A stretch of DNA of 64,000 nucleotides from Watersipora subatra. Lineage: Eukaryota > Bryozoa > Gymnolaemata > Cheilostomatida > Watersiporidae. The notes beneath the pieces are model-generated. The model was not told where the DNA came from. It made no database searches and was given only the letters and a program-made list of their open reading frames with translations. Both the position numbers and the translations under genes were made by a program. The stretch covers positions 56,499,526 through 56,563,525 of the forward strand of contig NC_088717.1 of the NCBI RefSeq assembly GCF_963576615.1, in the 5' to 3' direction. Positions 34,211 to 46,394 of the stretch are shown piece after piece. The first letter of the stretch is position 1. Every line of letters starts with the position of its first letter.

Positions 34211-34412
34211 CGGTGGTACTAGCACGTGTATACCGGTGCAATGGGAATGTCAGTTGCCAGGAATGGTGATGGTGAATGGTCCAAATGAGTCATAAACGGG
34301 CAGCGTCATAGGTCAGATGGCTGAGGACTACACAAGCAATGGACAAGCTCTCATACAGAATGTCTATATCAATGGAAAGTTATATTCGGGTAGTTTGGTC
34401 GTCAGGTCTCTG
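34211..34412 (+). pseudogene. Broken exon of an unidentified host gene
   Basis: Acceptor TTTATTGGCAG, 67 codons, strong donor CTCTG|GTAAGT. Reads CIPVQWECQLPGMVMVNGPN, then MAEDYTSNGQALIQNVYING and KLYSGSLVVRSL, with a single in-frame TAA at about 34295. Both splice sites and the flanking codons look well kept, so this is a real but disabled exon, or the stop is a variant or error. Family not recognised. It lies about 600 bases left of duplication block B. Confidence 0.55.
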
Positions 34413-34734
34413 GTAAGTCTAGTGTTGCTATGCATTTAATCCTATCAACATCTGCTAGCAAATGTATTGGAAACACCGTTGGGACAACTATTGTGTGTTT
34501 GCTTCTTACTAGCAGATAGTAGACAGATACCTACAATGTACGTAGAACTTACACAAGATTTGCATGTCTGAGGTGAGAGCCAGTGTAGCCAGACATAATC
34601 GTAAAGCAGCTCAACATAAATGACCCAACTATCTAAGATTATTTTGCCCTTGATATATAGCTAGTACATAGCTGTGTTCTAATGCAGCTAGAGGTTGGAC
34701 TGTGCTCACTGCTCGTATCGATTAACCCTTGCCA
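34413..34734. other. No gene seen
   Basis: Intronic or intergenic sequence after the broken exon; no exon or repeat recognised. Confidence 0.4.
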
Positions 34735-34970
34735 CACCCCCTCTGCAAAAATAAGAAAATGCTCATCTTGGTGAAAGAGAAAGCTAACTGACTAGTAGAT
34801 TTAATGGAGCCATGATGTTTGATTAATGGCTCAATGCGTGCAGCTTTCTTCCAAAACACAATCCATTTCCTCGGTTCTGCGCCTTGATTAGCCTTGCTAT
34901 TGCACACAGGGACCTCATCATCACCTTCCCTGGAGTGATATTTTTTTCTATTTCTCTTGTTCTTGTATAC
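34735..34970 (-). CDS. Exon-like minus-strand frame, unidentified
   Basis: Acceptor TGTTTCTTACAG precedes about 75 open codons: YKNKRNRKKYHSREGDDEVP, then AEPRKWIVFWKKAARIEPLI and a stop at the left end. Basic and acidic patches look coding. RKWIVFW recalls a motif of some transposon-borne proteins, but I cannot identify it. Could be an outlying exon or a transposon relic. Confidence 0.3.
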
Positions 34971-35394
34971 TGTAAGAAACACTCTTCATATTATTTTTTG
35001 TAGTTATATTATAAATGAAAATAAACAAATAAACAAAGCATAACTTGATCTTTTTGGCATCTGCCACTGCAACTTACTATTGTAATATTTAAACTAACAG
35101 ATAAAATGCAATGCCTTTGCTAAATAAAATGTCTTTTACATTAATTTTATTCACTTTATGTTTAGACTTTATAAATAAAACTTCTAATTACCATAATAAA
35201 CCAAGTATATGTGTAATGCTCATTGTTTAGTTTCAAATTTCAACATGCCTGAGTATTGAAGAAATTCCTATTTGCAAAATCAATTTCTGCATGAAAAGAA
35301 ATCACATTTAGAAATGAGTTTCATTGGTAAGTTTGGGGGCTTTGAGCAATCAACGTAAAACAGGGCAAGAAGTTGCATCATTTGAAAAAAAACT

Positions 35395-35525
35395 TTATGT
35401 ACCATATTTTTCAGGCTATAAGATGCACCAAATTATAAGGCACAGCATCAATCAATATGTCAGTTTCTGTCATTTTCTAAGATGCATCAGATTATTAAGT
35501 ATTATATATATATTAGGCGCAATAA
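35395..35525. repeat. Decayed short interspersed repeat (copy B)
   Basis: CAGGCTATAAGATGCACC, ATTATAAGGCACAGC and AAGATGCATCAGATTA; better preserved than its partner at 1500-1640. Confidence 0.5.
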
Positions 35526-35799
35526 GTTAACAAAAGGTGTGTAGGATGAGTCAAAGTTTACTCAACTAATTGACAATAATTCTCAACGATGTGCAGTTGT
35601 GGGCCAACAAAAACAATACAAAGCTGTTGCTCAGTTGGAACACAAAAATACAACACAGGCAGCACTCACTTTTTTTAACCCAAAAATGCAAAACCGCTAT
35701 GCAGTTTTAACACATGCACACAAAAGATCAGTAAAGTCACTATCTCTTTTAGTTCATTCCTCACCCACATATTCGTCAAACTTCATCCGGTAACAGTTA

Positions 35800-36285
35800 A
35801 TGTCCAGTAAAAGTGTCAGTCTCGCCACTGTCATAGGCCTGTTCAGTAAAAGTTTCAGTTTCGCCGCTGTCATAGGCCTGTTCAGTAAATTTTCAGTCTC
35901 GCCGCTGTCATAGGCCTGTTCAGTAAAAGCGTCAGTCTCGCTGCTGTCATAGGCCTGTTCAGTAAAAGCGTCAGTCTCGCTGCTGTCATAAACCTGTTCA
36001 GTAAAAGTGTCAGTCTCGCCGCTGTCATAAACCTGTTCAGTAAAAGTGTCAGTCTCGCCGCTGTCATAAACCTGTTCAGTACAAACATCAGTCTTGCCAC
36101 TGTCACAGATCTGTTCAGTAAAAGTGTCAGTCTCGCTTTTGTCACAAGCCTGTTCAGTAAAAGTGTCGATTTTGCCACTGTCACAGGCCTGTTCAGTAAA
36201 AGTGTCAGTCTCGCCGCTGTCACAGGCCTGTTCAGTAAAAGCGTCAGTCTCGCTGCTGTCACAAACCGGTTCAAGAAAATTTCGA
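35800..36285. repeat. 39-bp minisatellite, about 12 units (copy B)
   Basis: Same unit as 2105-3780 (CTGTTCAGTAAAAGTGTCAG), with GTCATAGGCC and GTCATAAACC variants not common in copy A. It lacks the inverted piece seen at the left edge of the copy A array. Confidence 0.9.
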
Positions 36286-36289
36286 ATGA

Positions 36290-37354
36290 CACTGGTGACT
36301 GATACCTTTGCCCAAGCGTCAACGATCTATTGGCAGATGGTGACATAACTCGTACAACATACTACATAAAAGCTAAAAACTTTGAGAAGATTATACTTCG
36401 ATATGTCGACTAATATTAGCTTTCTTATCCAAAGTGGAGGAGAGTATTATACTTGAGCAAGTATTATATTTTGGTGATTACAGTACTTATACAGTACTTT
36501 CATTTATGGTATATCTGGCCTAGCACTAAAAACAATAAAGTAAAGGTTGATGAAAGGACATTTCATAAAGGTCGAAAAGTGAAAATAGGAAGAGGTTACA
36601 ATAACTGTTGTGGATATCTTTATTCATGTTTTCAATACAAAGATATAAGATGTTAACCTGCTATAAATGGTATAAACTATCTTTCCACGAGTTATCACTG
36701 TTACTAGTTGTTGTTGATGTGATTTTGTGAAAATTGCTGTATGAGATTGTAACAGTAAATTCTTTGCACATAAAATTAAATATTTTACATAACACTCATT
36801 TTTAACTACCTTTACATTTATTCTGAGCAAACATAATGAACGTGTACTCTAAGGGATTTACTGGTGTAAAAAATAAAAAAACTATTGGCTATTAAAAAAT
36901 AAAACAGTACACCACTTATTGCTTGTCATCTCTATAACAGAAATTTATAAAATGAGAAGGACAAACACCTAAAAATATTTACCAGTCATCTGATATTTTA
37001 ACTATACTGAATCGCTAACATGTTAGCCATTTTAAATCAATGACATGTCAGTACTCATGTCAATCTCATGACATGCTAGCCATTTTAAATGACTGACATG
37101 TTAGTCACTCCAAATTAGCAATGCGTTATCCATTTTCAATCAGTGATGTGTTAGTCATTCCAAGTGAGTAACATGTTAGCTATGCTAAAGATTAGACAAT
37201 AAATATTGTATATCTTATCCAAGTAGTAATGGTAACTGGCTAATGTCAACTCTTTTCTCATCTCAGGCGCATGTGAAGAAACAGCTGGTGACTGAAGGCA
37301 CAATTGAATAGCCGGCATTTGCATTTGCAGTAACTCTTAGAAGTACACAACATA
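36290..37354. other. Upstream region of the copy B gene
   Basis: Collinear with 3781-4813. Contains several ACATGTTAGCCAT and GACATGTTAGTCA repeats at 37015-37120, more than in copy A. No promoter motif recognised. Confidence 0.4.
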
Positions 37355-37487
37355 ATGGATCTTAATTTGGCAGCTTGTATTTTTCTTATTTCTCTGTTGC
37401 TAACTTATGCTGAGTCTAGCACACTGAGAAGAACTGAATCGTACTGCGCTCAACTTGGTTGTGATCAAGCTGGATCATTCACACAAG
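37355..37487 (+). CDS. Copy B exon 1 (signal peptide)
   Basis: MDLNLAACIFLISLLLTYAE, then SYCAQLGCDQAG. Donor ACAAG|GTAAGA, phase 1. Seven of 44 residues differ from copy A, mostly inside the signal peptide. Confidence 0.7.
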
Positions 37488-37710
37488 GTAAGAATTGGTA
37501 TATTATTGCTTGCAAGCCTTTGTTCTAGATATTTAGAAATAAAATTATTAAATTATTTATTAAATATTATTAATAAAATTTTACTCAAGTTATTGAACCA
37601 TTTTTGTATTATGAAAGATTTATTCATGTAGGTTCAGTGTGTACGATTGAGTAAAAATACTAAACTATTTGCAAAGGAATTGTGAGATAAAGTATGGTCT
37701 TACATTATTA

Positions 37711-38140
37711 CTAGAAAAATGTCCAGCGTTGCACGGGTATTAAAATCATTTGATAAACAATGAGAGGTAATGTAGTTGCCTGCCATTTGCAACTAGCTTG
37801 GCACATTGCCAATGGCTAATTTGAGTAAGCTTACTAATAAGAGCTAACTACTTGCTCTCATAATTGAGCACGCATAAAATTACGCTACCGCTCTCCATGA
37901 CATTGCGCCGTGACAGAGAGCGGTAGCATATTTGCATCCATGTAACGACATATATTGCCTAAAGAACTCATCAAGCTCATGTGGCTTAATTGGTAAAAAA
38001 TTAGACTGGTGAAAGGGAAGGTCTGAGATCACGTCTTCTGCAATACAGATTTTTTATTCTAAAATTTTAATAGTTATAGCTGGACATACACAAACACACA
38101 CAAAACACACACAAACTTTAGGAAATATATATATAGACTG
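37711..38140 (+). repeat. SINE-like element, near full length
   Basis: Begins CTAGAAAAATGTCCAGCGTT with GCACGGGTATTAAAA, contains GAGTAAGCTTACTAATAAGA, a tRNA-like core (CATGTGGCTTAATTGGTAAA; GAGATCACGTC), the tail CTAAAATTTTAATAGTTATA, then CACACA and TATATA runs. Same order as 14205-14550. It sits in intron 1 of copy B and is absent from intron 1 of copy A. A 22-base hairpin pair CTACCGCTCTC...GAGAGCGGTAG lies at 37887-37927. Confidence 0.7.
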
Positions 38141-38688
38141 CTGCCAGTATTTTTAGACAAAGAAAATAGTTTTAAGAAGCGCGCAATAGAAAACATGAAC
38201 ATTCATAAATAAGTATGTGTGGTGATAAGATAGTTTTTATTCAATAGCATATAAGATACTTATCACACCATTTAAATAACTAGGGGTTCTTTGATATGAT
38301 GTGTTATAAAATTGAAGACAACTCTGCATGTCTAGTTATCAGACAATCTTTTGAGCTACTAAATCTCAAAGAATATTTGAAGTACCATTAATGACCGTCT
38401 AGATTTTTGTGTCAAGATTTGTGACGTTTCAATAACGCTATAGATTATAGACTTAAATTCTTATTTGAGATCACAAATCGATCAAGGTCATATTTCACTC
38501 ATAAAGGACCTACTGTTTTTAATTTCTTTATCTATACATTTAACTACATTTCATGTCTAAATGAGTTATTTTAGTTCGTGAATTAAATGAACAATTTATA
38601 AGTAATTTATCTTTTATTCGGAAATATGTTGCAACGTTTTATTAGTGAGATGTAGTTACAGAAACAATTAAAAACATTTATTTGTTAG

Positions 38689-38848
38689 ATGATTTCACGT
38701 TTCCAATGAAAACAAAGATGAACCTAAACTGGATCTACAAGCGGCCTATGATGGCCAGAATGAGTGACCAAAATAACAACTATGGCTGTGTTGGGAGTTC
38801 AAAGATAGTTGCCTGCCCATACCGAGAAAACATGTCTACACCTACAAG
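38689..38848 (+). CDS. Copy B exon 2
   Basis: DDFTFPMKTKMNLNWIYKRP onward; three of 53 residues differ from copy A. Same acceptor TTTGTTAG and donor ACAAG|GTATGA, phase 1 in and 2 out. Confidence 0.7.
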
Positions 38849-39193
38849 GTATGATGAGATCTATAAGTGTTTTGGAGTGAATAAGACACAATATAGTTAA
38901 TAAAAAAGGTAGTATAGCTAATTAGGTTACTTTTTCAAAAAATAAGCTATCTCCAACAAATTAGTCTTAAACTAAAAAGTTGTTTTTATGCAACGTCTGT
39001 TTTGGAAAGTGTGTTTCGTAAATTTTGTTTTTTAATGGAGAAACAACTCCTATAGCTTAGTAAAATGGCTCACTAATCTCTATGATCTTTATCTTAATTC
39101 ATACCATCCTAATCTGTTTTTCATGAAATCAATTTATGTTTGTTTAAGCAACGATATCAAACTACTCATCTATTAGTCTCATCTATTTTGTAG

Positions 39194-39394
39194 AAATTTG
39201 ATATTAAATGCTGACACAGGAGAAGAGTATGACTTCAGTAGACATGTAACCATAAGTAACGTCAGCATGCCTATCTTAGTTGAAGATGATCTCTTGTTTG
39301 CTGTAAACAACTCTCATGCTGCTCTCATTGATACCCGTCACAACAGTACCTATGTCCGACCTTTCCCTCAACCATACCAAACAGGTGTACACAG
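39194..39394 (+). CDS. Copy B exon 3
   Basis: NLILNADTGEEYDFSRHVTI onward; three of 67 residues differ. Donor ACACAG|GTAAGT, phase 2. The next homologous exon in this copy is exon 6. Confidence 0.7.
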
Positions 39395-39404
39395 GTAAGT
39401 ATTC

Positions 39405-40150
39405 AACAGTACTTATTCCTGAACCTTCTTTAGATTTTTCCTCACTGTTACTTCTGAAGCCCCGCAAGGATCAGTTATGGGTCCTCTGTTTTATTTTTGT
39501 AAATGACATTTCTTCGGCTGTGAAAGGGGTATTCTGCCAACTCAATGCTTTTAACATCCTATTAGGCGTGGATATCACAGAATGCAGGGCTGCCAGTCTT
39601 CAAGATAATGTAACAGAACTGTATGACTGGTCTGCTTAATGGGACATGATTTTTAACCTTACTAAAGATGATCACATCGAGGTTGGGAAAGACTTTCCCA
39701 TTTTTACTCTACAGCTAAATAGCACTCCTATCTCATAAGGTAACAGTGTAAGACACTTGGACGTGTTTATAGAAAGGAATTTCGATCAACATGAACACAT
39801 CAAAAGTTGCCAAGAAAGGTACCAAGACCCTGGGCTTAATAAAGAGTTTTTTAACACTTCCTATCAGACCAAACTGATTGCTTATAAAACAGTTGTGAGG
39901 TCATCTCTTGAATACACTTGTCAGGTGTGGTCGTCATAAATATGCTAGAAAATATCCAGAGACGTACCATTAGATGGATTTTCTGACTTGGTCTGTCGAA
40001 AACTGTCACCAATTGATAAGAGAACACGCTATATATTCACTTGAAGCTTGGCAATAAGAGTTTCAGTATGTAAAAAATTTATTGAAAAGGTTGAACTTGG
40101 CCAATATGACATTGACATAAATTATTATGTCTCTTTCAACAAATGGTATT
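39405..40150 (+). mobile_element. LINE reverse-transcriptase remnant (Jockey/CR1-like), copy B
   Basis: Same insertion as 5880-6390 but longer at its 3' side: FVNDISSAVKGVFCQLNA, LQDNVTELYDWSA, SYQTKLIAYKTVVRSSLEYT, CQVWSS and a decayed IQRRTIRWIF. Frame changes separate the pieces. Confidence 0.75.
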
Positions 40151-40176
40151 CTACCTGAAAAGGCACTGCCGCTTTT

Positions 40177-41560
40177 GCTTAGACCAAGTCAAGCTCTCAT
40201 TTTATAATATAATTAGAGTTTTATTAGATAGACTGGCACAAATGTCATCATAAAAACTTGCGGATAACTCCCCTTTTAGTGAAGGATAACTCCCCTTTTA
40301 GTGAGGGATAACTCCCCTTTTAGTGAGGGATAACTCCCCTTTTAGTGAGGGATAACTCCCCTTTTAGTGAGAAGTAAGGAGAAAAGCATTTCTTGTTAAA
40401 TATCCAAGAAATGTATCCATTTTGATCATCTTGTATATTTATATGTTTATATGCTTTTGTGGTCAGCTGCTTTTGCCACTGCGAGCATAACCTGTCATGT
40501 GTTTTCCTGCTACATATAGTTTTGGTTCTATTAGATGCTTTTTCTGTCATATGCATACCCTGTCATACACATCTCCTGTCCTACGCATGTCCTGTCATAC
40601 GCATCTCTTGTCATACACATCTCCTGTCATACGCATCTCCTGTCAAATCAATTTTTTGTCAGCTGGATTTTCTTTCTCACATATTTCCTGTCACCTTAAA
40701 CTTATGTGGCATACGCTTGTCATCGCACTCGTTGCATTTCACTTACCATTTCTGATTTCAGCTTGAGTCTTTCTTGTTGCACTTTACTAATTTCAAATTT
40801 ACTCCTAGTTGCATTGCTAGATTACTTGAGGGACATGAAGAAACATGTGTTATATACTTGAGAGACAATGAGGAATAGGTGTTATATATTTAAAAGACAA
40901 GTGGTCGCTTTTGCTTAGACCAAGTCAAGCTCTCATTTTAGAATATAATTAGAGTTTTATTAGATAGACTGACACAAATTTCATCATAGTGAGTTGCGAA
41001 TAACTCGTTGTTTCAATTTAGTGAGAAATAAGAAGAAAAACATTTCTTGTTAAATATACATGAAATATATCCATTTTGATCATTCAGTATATATTTATAT
41101 ATGTTTTTGTTGTCAGTTGCATTTTTCACTGCAATCATATCCTGTCATATGTTTTCCGGCTACATACGGTGACTGTTCTATCAGATACTTTCTTTGTCAC
41201 AGAAGTTTTCTGTCATACGTTTCTCTTGTCAAATCAGTTTTTGTCAGCTGCATTTTCTTTCTCACCTATTTGCTATCACCTTAACATCATGTGACATGTG
41301 CTTGTCAACCCACTTGTTGCGTTTCACTTACTATTTCTGACTTCAGTCTTTTTTGTTGCACTTTACTAATTTCAAACTTGTTTGTAGTTGCATTGCTAGA
41401 TTACTTGAGGGACATGAAGAAATATGTGTTATATACTTGAGAGACAAGGAGGAATAGGTGTTATAAATTTGAGCAACAAGTAGGAATAGGTGCTATATTT
41501 TTGAGAGACAAGTAGAAGCAGGGGCTATATATTTGAGAGACAAGTAGGAACAGGTGTTAT
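40177..41560 (+). repeat. Tandem duplication of about 740 bp inside intron 3 of copy B
   Basis: The block starting GCTTAGACCAAGTCAAGCTC, followed by TTAGATAGACTG, CATTTCTTGTTAAATAT, a CTGTCATA minisatellite and GCATTGCTAGATTACTTGAG, occurs at 40177-40900 and again at 40915-41560. Copy A has it once (from 6399). Confidence 0.8.
40260..40375. repeat. 22-bp minisatellite
   Basis: Five units of GGATAACTCCCCTTTTAGTG. Copy A has a single unit at about 6485. Confidence 0.9.
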
Positions 41561-41689
41561 ATACTTGAACACTTGAACTATGAACAGGTGTTATACACAC
41601 TAGTAAACCATTAGTCCCGTGCATCATGAGAGATCATCATCGTGTGTAATCATTATGTGCACAATTATTCCATAGTGGTGCAAAGTAGT

Positions 41690-41765
41690 CCAGTGGCGCA
41701 GTTGGTAGTGCGCATGGCTGCAAAACTCAAACACCTGATTGCAATTCCTGCGCAATGCATTTTTT
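41690..41765 (+). repeat. tRNA-Cys-like pseudogene or SINE head (copy B)
   Basis: GTCCAGTGGCGCAGTTGGTA with GGCTGCAAAACTC (GCA anticodon position) and GATTGCAATTCCTGCG. Partner of 7226-7300. Confidence 0.5.
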
Positions 41766-41964
41766 CCCAACGCCTTGAGCGTAGCTTTGCACGTAGGAAT
41801 AGAAGAACAAGGCTCTTATTATAGAAAATATTATAGTAAATATTATTCTTAGACCAGTGCACCTCTTATTAGATGCAGCAGCAGCATCGTGTGACATACT
41901 AAACCGAGAAAGTACCATTGATTGATTAATCCAGCTCAAAATAAAAAAGAAGAACAATTTTTGT

Positions 41965-44900
41965 AGTATATTCACTCACCACAACTTTACTCACCCGTAG
42001 CAGGAAGAAGAATGCTCCCTTATACACCCTTCTCTATATCTATTTAGCTGTTCCTTTGCTTTATCAATAAGCTGAAAAAGCTACATAATCCTGCAATCCT
42101 GTATAAGAGGCTTTGCCTCCCAAAGCCTATCTGGCTTTCTTAGCCCAAGTTTCTGTAACATAGTCAGGCGCACAAGAGATACCTGCATTCACAACATGCC
42201 CTTTTTTGTGTTGAAGCCTGAACATAAGACCTGTAACTATTGGGGTTCAAACATAGGTTTAACCACCAATCATGTTGGGAGGCAACAAGCTTCAGACACG
42301 TTGTCTGACATGCATTAATACTATCCTCTGGTACACTAATAAAGCCTGCATCATCATGAGCTTGCCAATGTGTTAAACGGGAGCTTAGCAATTGTACATG
42401 AGCCTGATGGTAGCCTGTGAACCAGGTGTTAACCCATACTACAATCAAAAGTGGCCTTACCTGTATAGGTTGAGTCATCCTCTTCCATACTTACTCTTCA
42501 TGTCATAATAGCTCTTACTAGCCTAACCTGTCATCTTCAGTTTCAACCTGCAAGTCCTAAGTACATACCTGTTTCTGTCTTTACCTGCTCCCGTGCCTTG
42601 ACTAGGCATCAGGGTCACCCTCTTTTACCAACACCATCGGATCATCTGAATCATAGATAGGATGGATCCTACACTCCTCAGAGCCTGGCTTATCCTCTAA
42701 CAGAGCCTTCTTGCTTCTATATCTCTTTAGCCCAAGAAGTATTCTCCTGGGCAAACATGCCACCTGTTCCAGCATGGCGAGCCTCGCGGCTACTACAGGT
42801 TGCTGTCGAGACAGCATCTTCTGTACCTCCCTGTTTTGAGGTGGGGGGAGCCAAGTGAGCTTCCCCGCCAACAGACAGCTGGTTGTCTGTAGTTCATTGT
42901 GATTGAGCCTTACTAGCCTCTTGAATAGAACAGGTTACGGACATAGCAGTCCTTTCTGCACCTCCCTGATGTAAGGTGTGGGGAACCAAGTGAGCCTCTC
43001 CTTTCGCAGACAGCTGGTTGTCTGTAGGTGATTTTACCTTAGCTTGGGTAGCAAGCAGTCTAGCGTCCTTCAGGACCTTGTCCTTCAGGGTAGCCAAGTT
43101 TGTCAAGGCAGCCTTGAACTCCTGCTCATTTTCGATTTCCAGCTAGAGCTGGCGCTCATCAACCTCTATAGCTGCAATAGCTGGCCTATACTCCTCCTCT
43201 ATTCTGGACCTGCATCTAGCAAGGACATGTTTACGCTGTAGGATAACGTCACGTGACATGAAACCAGACTGAACCTCATAAAGGAAGCTGCTCACCTGAT
43301 TCAGGAAAGATTGCAGCTTACCCTGAGCTGTCTCTGCGTAGCTGGTGCTACAACCATGCACTTTTGTTTGTGGAACATCTTTTTCTGAGCTGGTGCCATA
43401 CCCTCATTAACAACTTTCCTGGTCGACCTTGCTTTCTGTCTTTCTCATCTCCGGGACCTTTATCTTTTCAATCAGACATATTTGTCAAGTTTTGCATCTT
43501 GCCATCATTTGAAAGATGATGGCTACAAACCAGCAGTAACAGGTCTAGGAGGCAACAATGTAACTGGCTTAAAACCTTTTGTTCACAATGCATTTAAAAC
43601 AGCTAACAATTTCAGCTGTCTTAACTTATTTATGCCCAAAAATTGTTGCTCAATCCTTTTATAACATGTACCTGAGTGACCATAGATCTGTGTCTACTTC
43701 TCAACTGAATATCTTCTTTACCCACTACCTTGAACTCAAAACCATCTACTGCAATCAAAACAGTTGATGGCGCTTTTAATTGTAAGCCTAACCTGTTGGC
43801 TGTTTTTTTGGTTACTTTTGAAACCTCAGCTCCTGTATCAAGCACCAAATCAACCTCCATATCAGTTTTGACTATCTTATCATCTAGCCATTTCTGGACT
43901 AGAGGAAGAAAATCTCACACTCTTACTAAAATGATGGAAACATCTGTAGTCCCTGTCTCTTACCTGAACCTCTGTCCATATTCCTGTCAATTTCACTACT
44001 GCTATTCCTATCATAGCGGTACCTGTTAAGATCCTGTTTCTGAAAGTCTTCAGAATCATTCCTAGCACAGTCAATACTAGTATAGCCTTTCTTATTGCAA
44101 GTAAAGCACTTAGCATCAGAACAACTGCGAAGCCATTGCTACCGACTACCACAGTTTTAACATTTATCACTTTTAGGTGAAAGTTCACCTTAGACCTAGT
44201 GCGCCAATCATGTCTATCAGCACTAAAATATCTAGAAGATCGATTAGAGTTTCTATGCCGGCTTCTACATTCATGTCTAGTTGACTCATGACCTGAAGTT
44301 CCACAGCCAGACTTGGGATACCTGTTCTTAAACCTATTTTCATAAGAGTTCTCACACTCCTTCTGAGAAGGTCTATGAACTTCTGCGCCTTCACTATAGT
44401 AATGTCTAATGCTTCTAGTTTTATTTTTAGATTGTCTAGAAACAATGGCCGCTACTTCTGAAACTTCTGTACCACTAGCTTTAGCTTTAGCATCTTTTAG
44501 TATCGCTTCTAAATCACGAGCAAGTTGCCTGGCTCTGAGAGTGTCACATAACCTTGTCCAATCTAAACCACTTTCCTGCATCAATTGCCTATGTAGGGTT
44601 GACTCTTCGAGTCCATTAATAGCTATTGCAAGAGCAAAATCTTTCCTGTTATCATCTCCACAAAATTTCAAGGTCCTGCTAAGTTTATCAACTCTTCACA
44701 TATAATCACTTTCATTTTCACCCCATACTTGAGAGCAAGTAACAAATTTCATGGTCCTAACACATACTGTTTCCTCCCCACCATATATTCTATTTAGGTG
44801 TTCCATAGCCTGATCATAAGTAGAATCATGCGACTCTGCAGACTGTAAAGCCTCACGGCCATCTTTACCTATAGCATGTAACAGCGCAAGCAGTTTAATT

Positions 44901-45300
44901 CAGCCGCTAAAATTGTCCTGACCTCCTTGAGCCTGGCCCATTTGCATAGTGGCAAACTCTACACATAGGTTAAATTCTGATAGCCAAGACTTATAAGAAT
45001 TGACTGCATTCTTTGAATCGATAACTAACCTGGGAACATTCTTAAAGTTCAACCTGTATGCGGCCATCATCAAGATTAACGTATGGGGCTTCCACAATTA
45101 CTGTAGAAAAGTAATCAAACACCCTTGCTCCTTGCAGAAGAGAATACACAAGCACAAACCCTTAAACCTCTCCCGAGCGTCCACTTGACGGCTCGAGCAC
45201 TAATCCATGTTATCACTATCAGACACCACAACCAAAATCGTCATCCACCGCCAACCAAGTTTGCCTGCGACGTCATGTTGTATATTCACTCACCATTTTG
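41965..45300 (-). mobile_element. LTR-retrotransposon fossil with gag and protease, minus strand
   Basis: An insertion absent from copy A. On the minus strand it reads, in order, a capsid-type gag region (about 45097-43880) with a zinc-knuckle-like CFTCNKKGYTSIDC, an aspartic protease segment with VLDTGAEV (about 43860-43630), and a further ORF region (about 43360-42160) of unknown identity. I see no reverse transcriptase or integrase. The 16-base GTATATTCACTCACCA occurs at both ends and not at this site in copy A, so it belongs to the element's ends rather than being a target duplication. It is clearly broken, with many interruptions, and is Ty3-like by gag and protease style. It entered after the duplication. 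Confidence 0.65.
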
Positions 45301-45577
45301 CTGTGACAAACTTAAATAATCTTGCTTGAAAATTCAAACTAGGGTTACGATGGATTTATTCATCAATAAACCTGCTTAGAAAATTCTTCTAAATTTGATG
45401 TCTAAGTGTGACTCAGTAATTTTTTCCTAAGATCGTAATCCTTTTCCTAAGATAGTAATAGCATTATTACTCTCTAAGGTGTCACTGGTAACAAATTATT
45501 GCGGAATAGAAAGGATCCAAGAGCAATGTAGTCTGTTTCATTATCACAGATATGATTAAGAACTTGTTTTCCTACAG

Positions 45578-45755
45578 GAAATAAGTGGAATAGTAGCTCT
45601 TGACTTCTTCCCTACTCAACCGTATTATAAGAAAGCTTGGGAGTTGTCTGATGAAAGTTCTCATTTAGTAACATGGAAAAGTGACTCCAGCCAGAATACA
45701 CGCAACTGTAGCTACTATCCAGAAACAGATCCTGACTTTTCAATATTTCCTGCAG
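45578..45755 (+). CDS. Copy B exon 6
   Basis: EISGIVALDFFPTQPYYKKA onward; eight of 59 residues differ from copy A. Acceptor TTTTCCTACAG, donor CCTGCAG|GTAATA, phase 0 in and 1 out. Confidence 0.7.
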
Positions 45756-46394
45756 GTAATATTCAAAACAGAGCAAAATAATTTAAAAATTCGGTTTTGA
45801 TAGCAATTTTTATTAAAGAAATATTTTAAAAAGTATTATTAACGAATTTGGTTTCCGTAAAAAATGTGAAAGTTCAAAACAGCTTGATATACTCTTCGCA
45901 AATATTTGGGGTTATTACGTAAAATACCTAGTTTGACATTTCTTTGAGTGACATTAAGAACCAAATGAGAGCTAAAATGTAAATATCATTTGAACAGGAA
46001 GTTGTCCTACTTTCATGGTAGGTGTTGTCAAAAAGTTACCTTTGGAGATTTAGTGTTTGTATAAAGGTCGTAGTATTATCGTGCTTTATTTGTCACCCTC
46101 TTACCAATTCTTATCCAAAACTTCCTCTGTTGATAGTAGGAATTTCATACAAATCTTTACTATCATTGCGAGAGTGAACAGTCCACTACTGTGAATGTCC
46201 AGCAAGCTTCCTACTTGAACCCGTTATGAGCTGCTAGCTAATCCTCTATTAATCACTAACTCACTAGCCTTGCATCTATAAACTTCTCACCAACCACTAG
46301 CTCAGCCTTAACTATAGTGACTTGGCTATAGAGCCCAGTGCCTTTTGAGTGCCCGTAGAGGTGAAAACTAAGGCTAAGTTACAGGTGCTAATTA

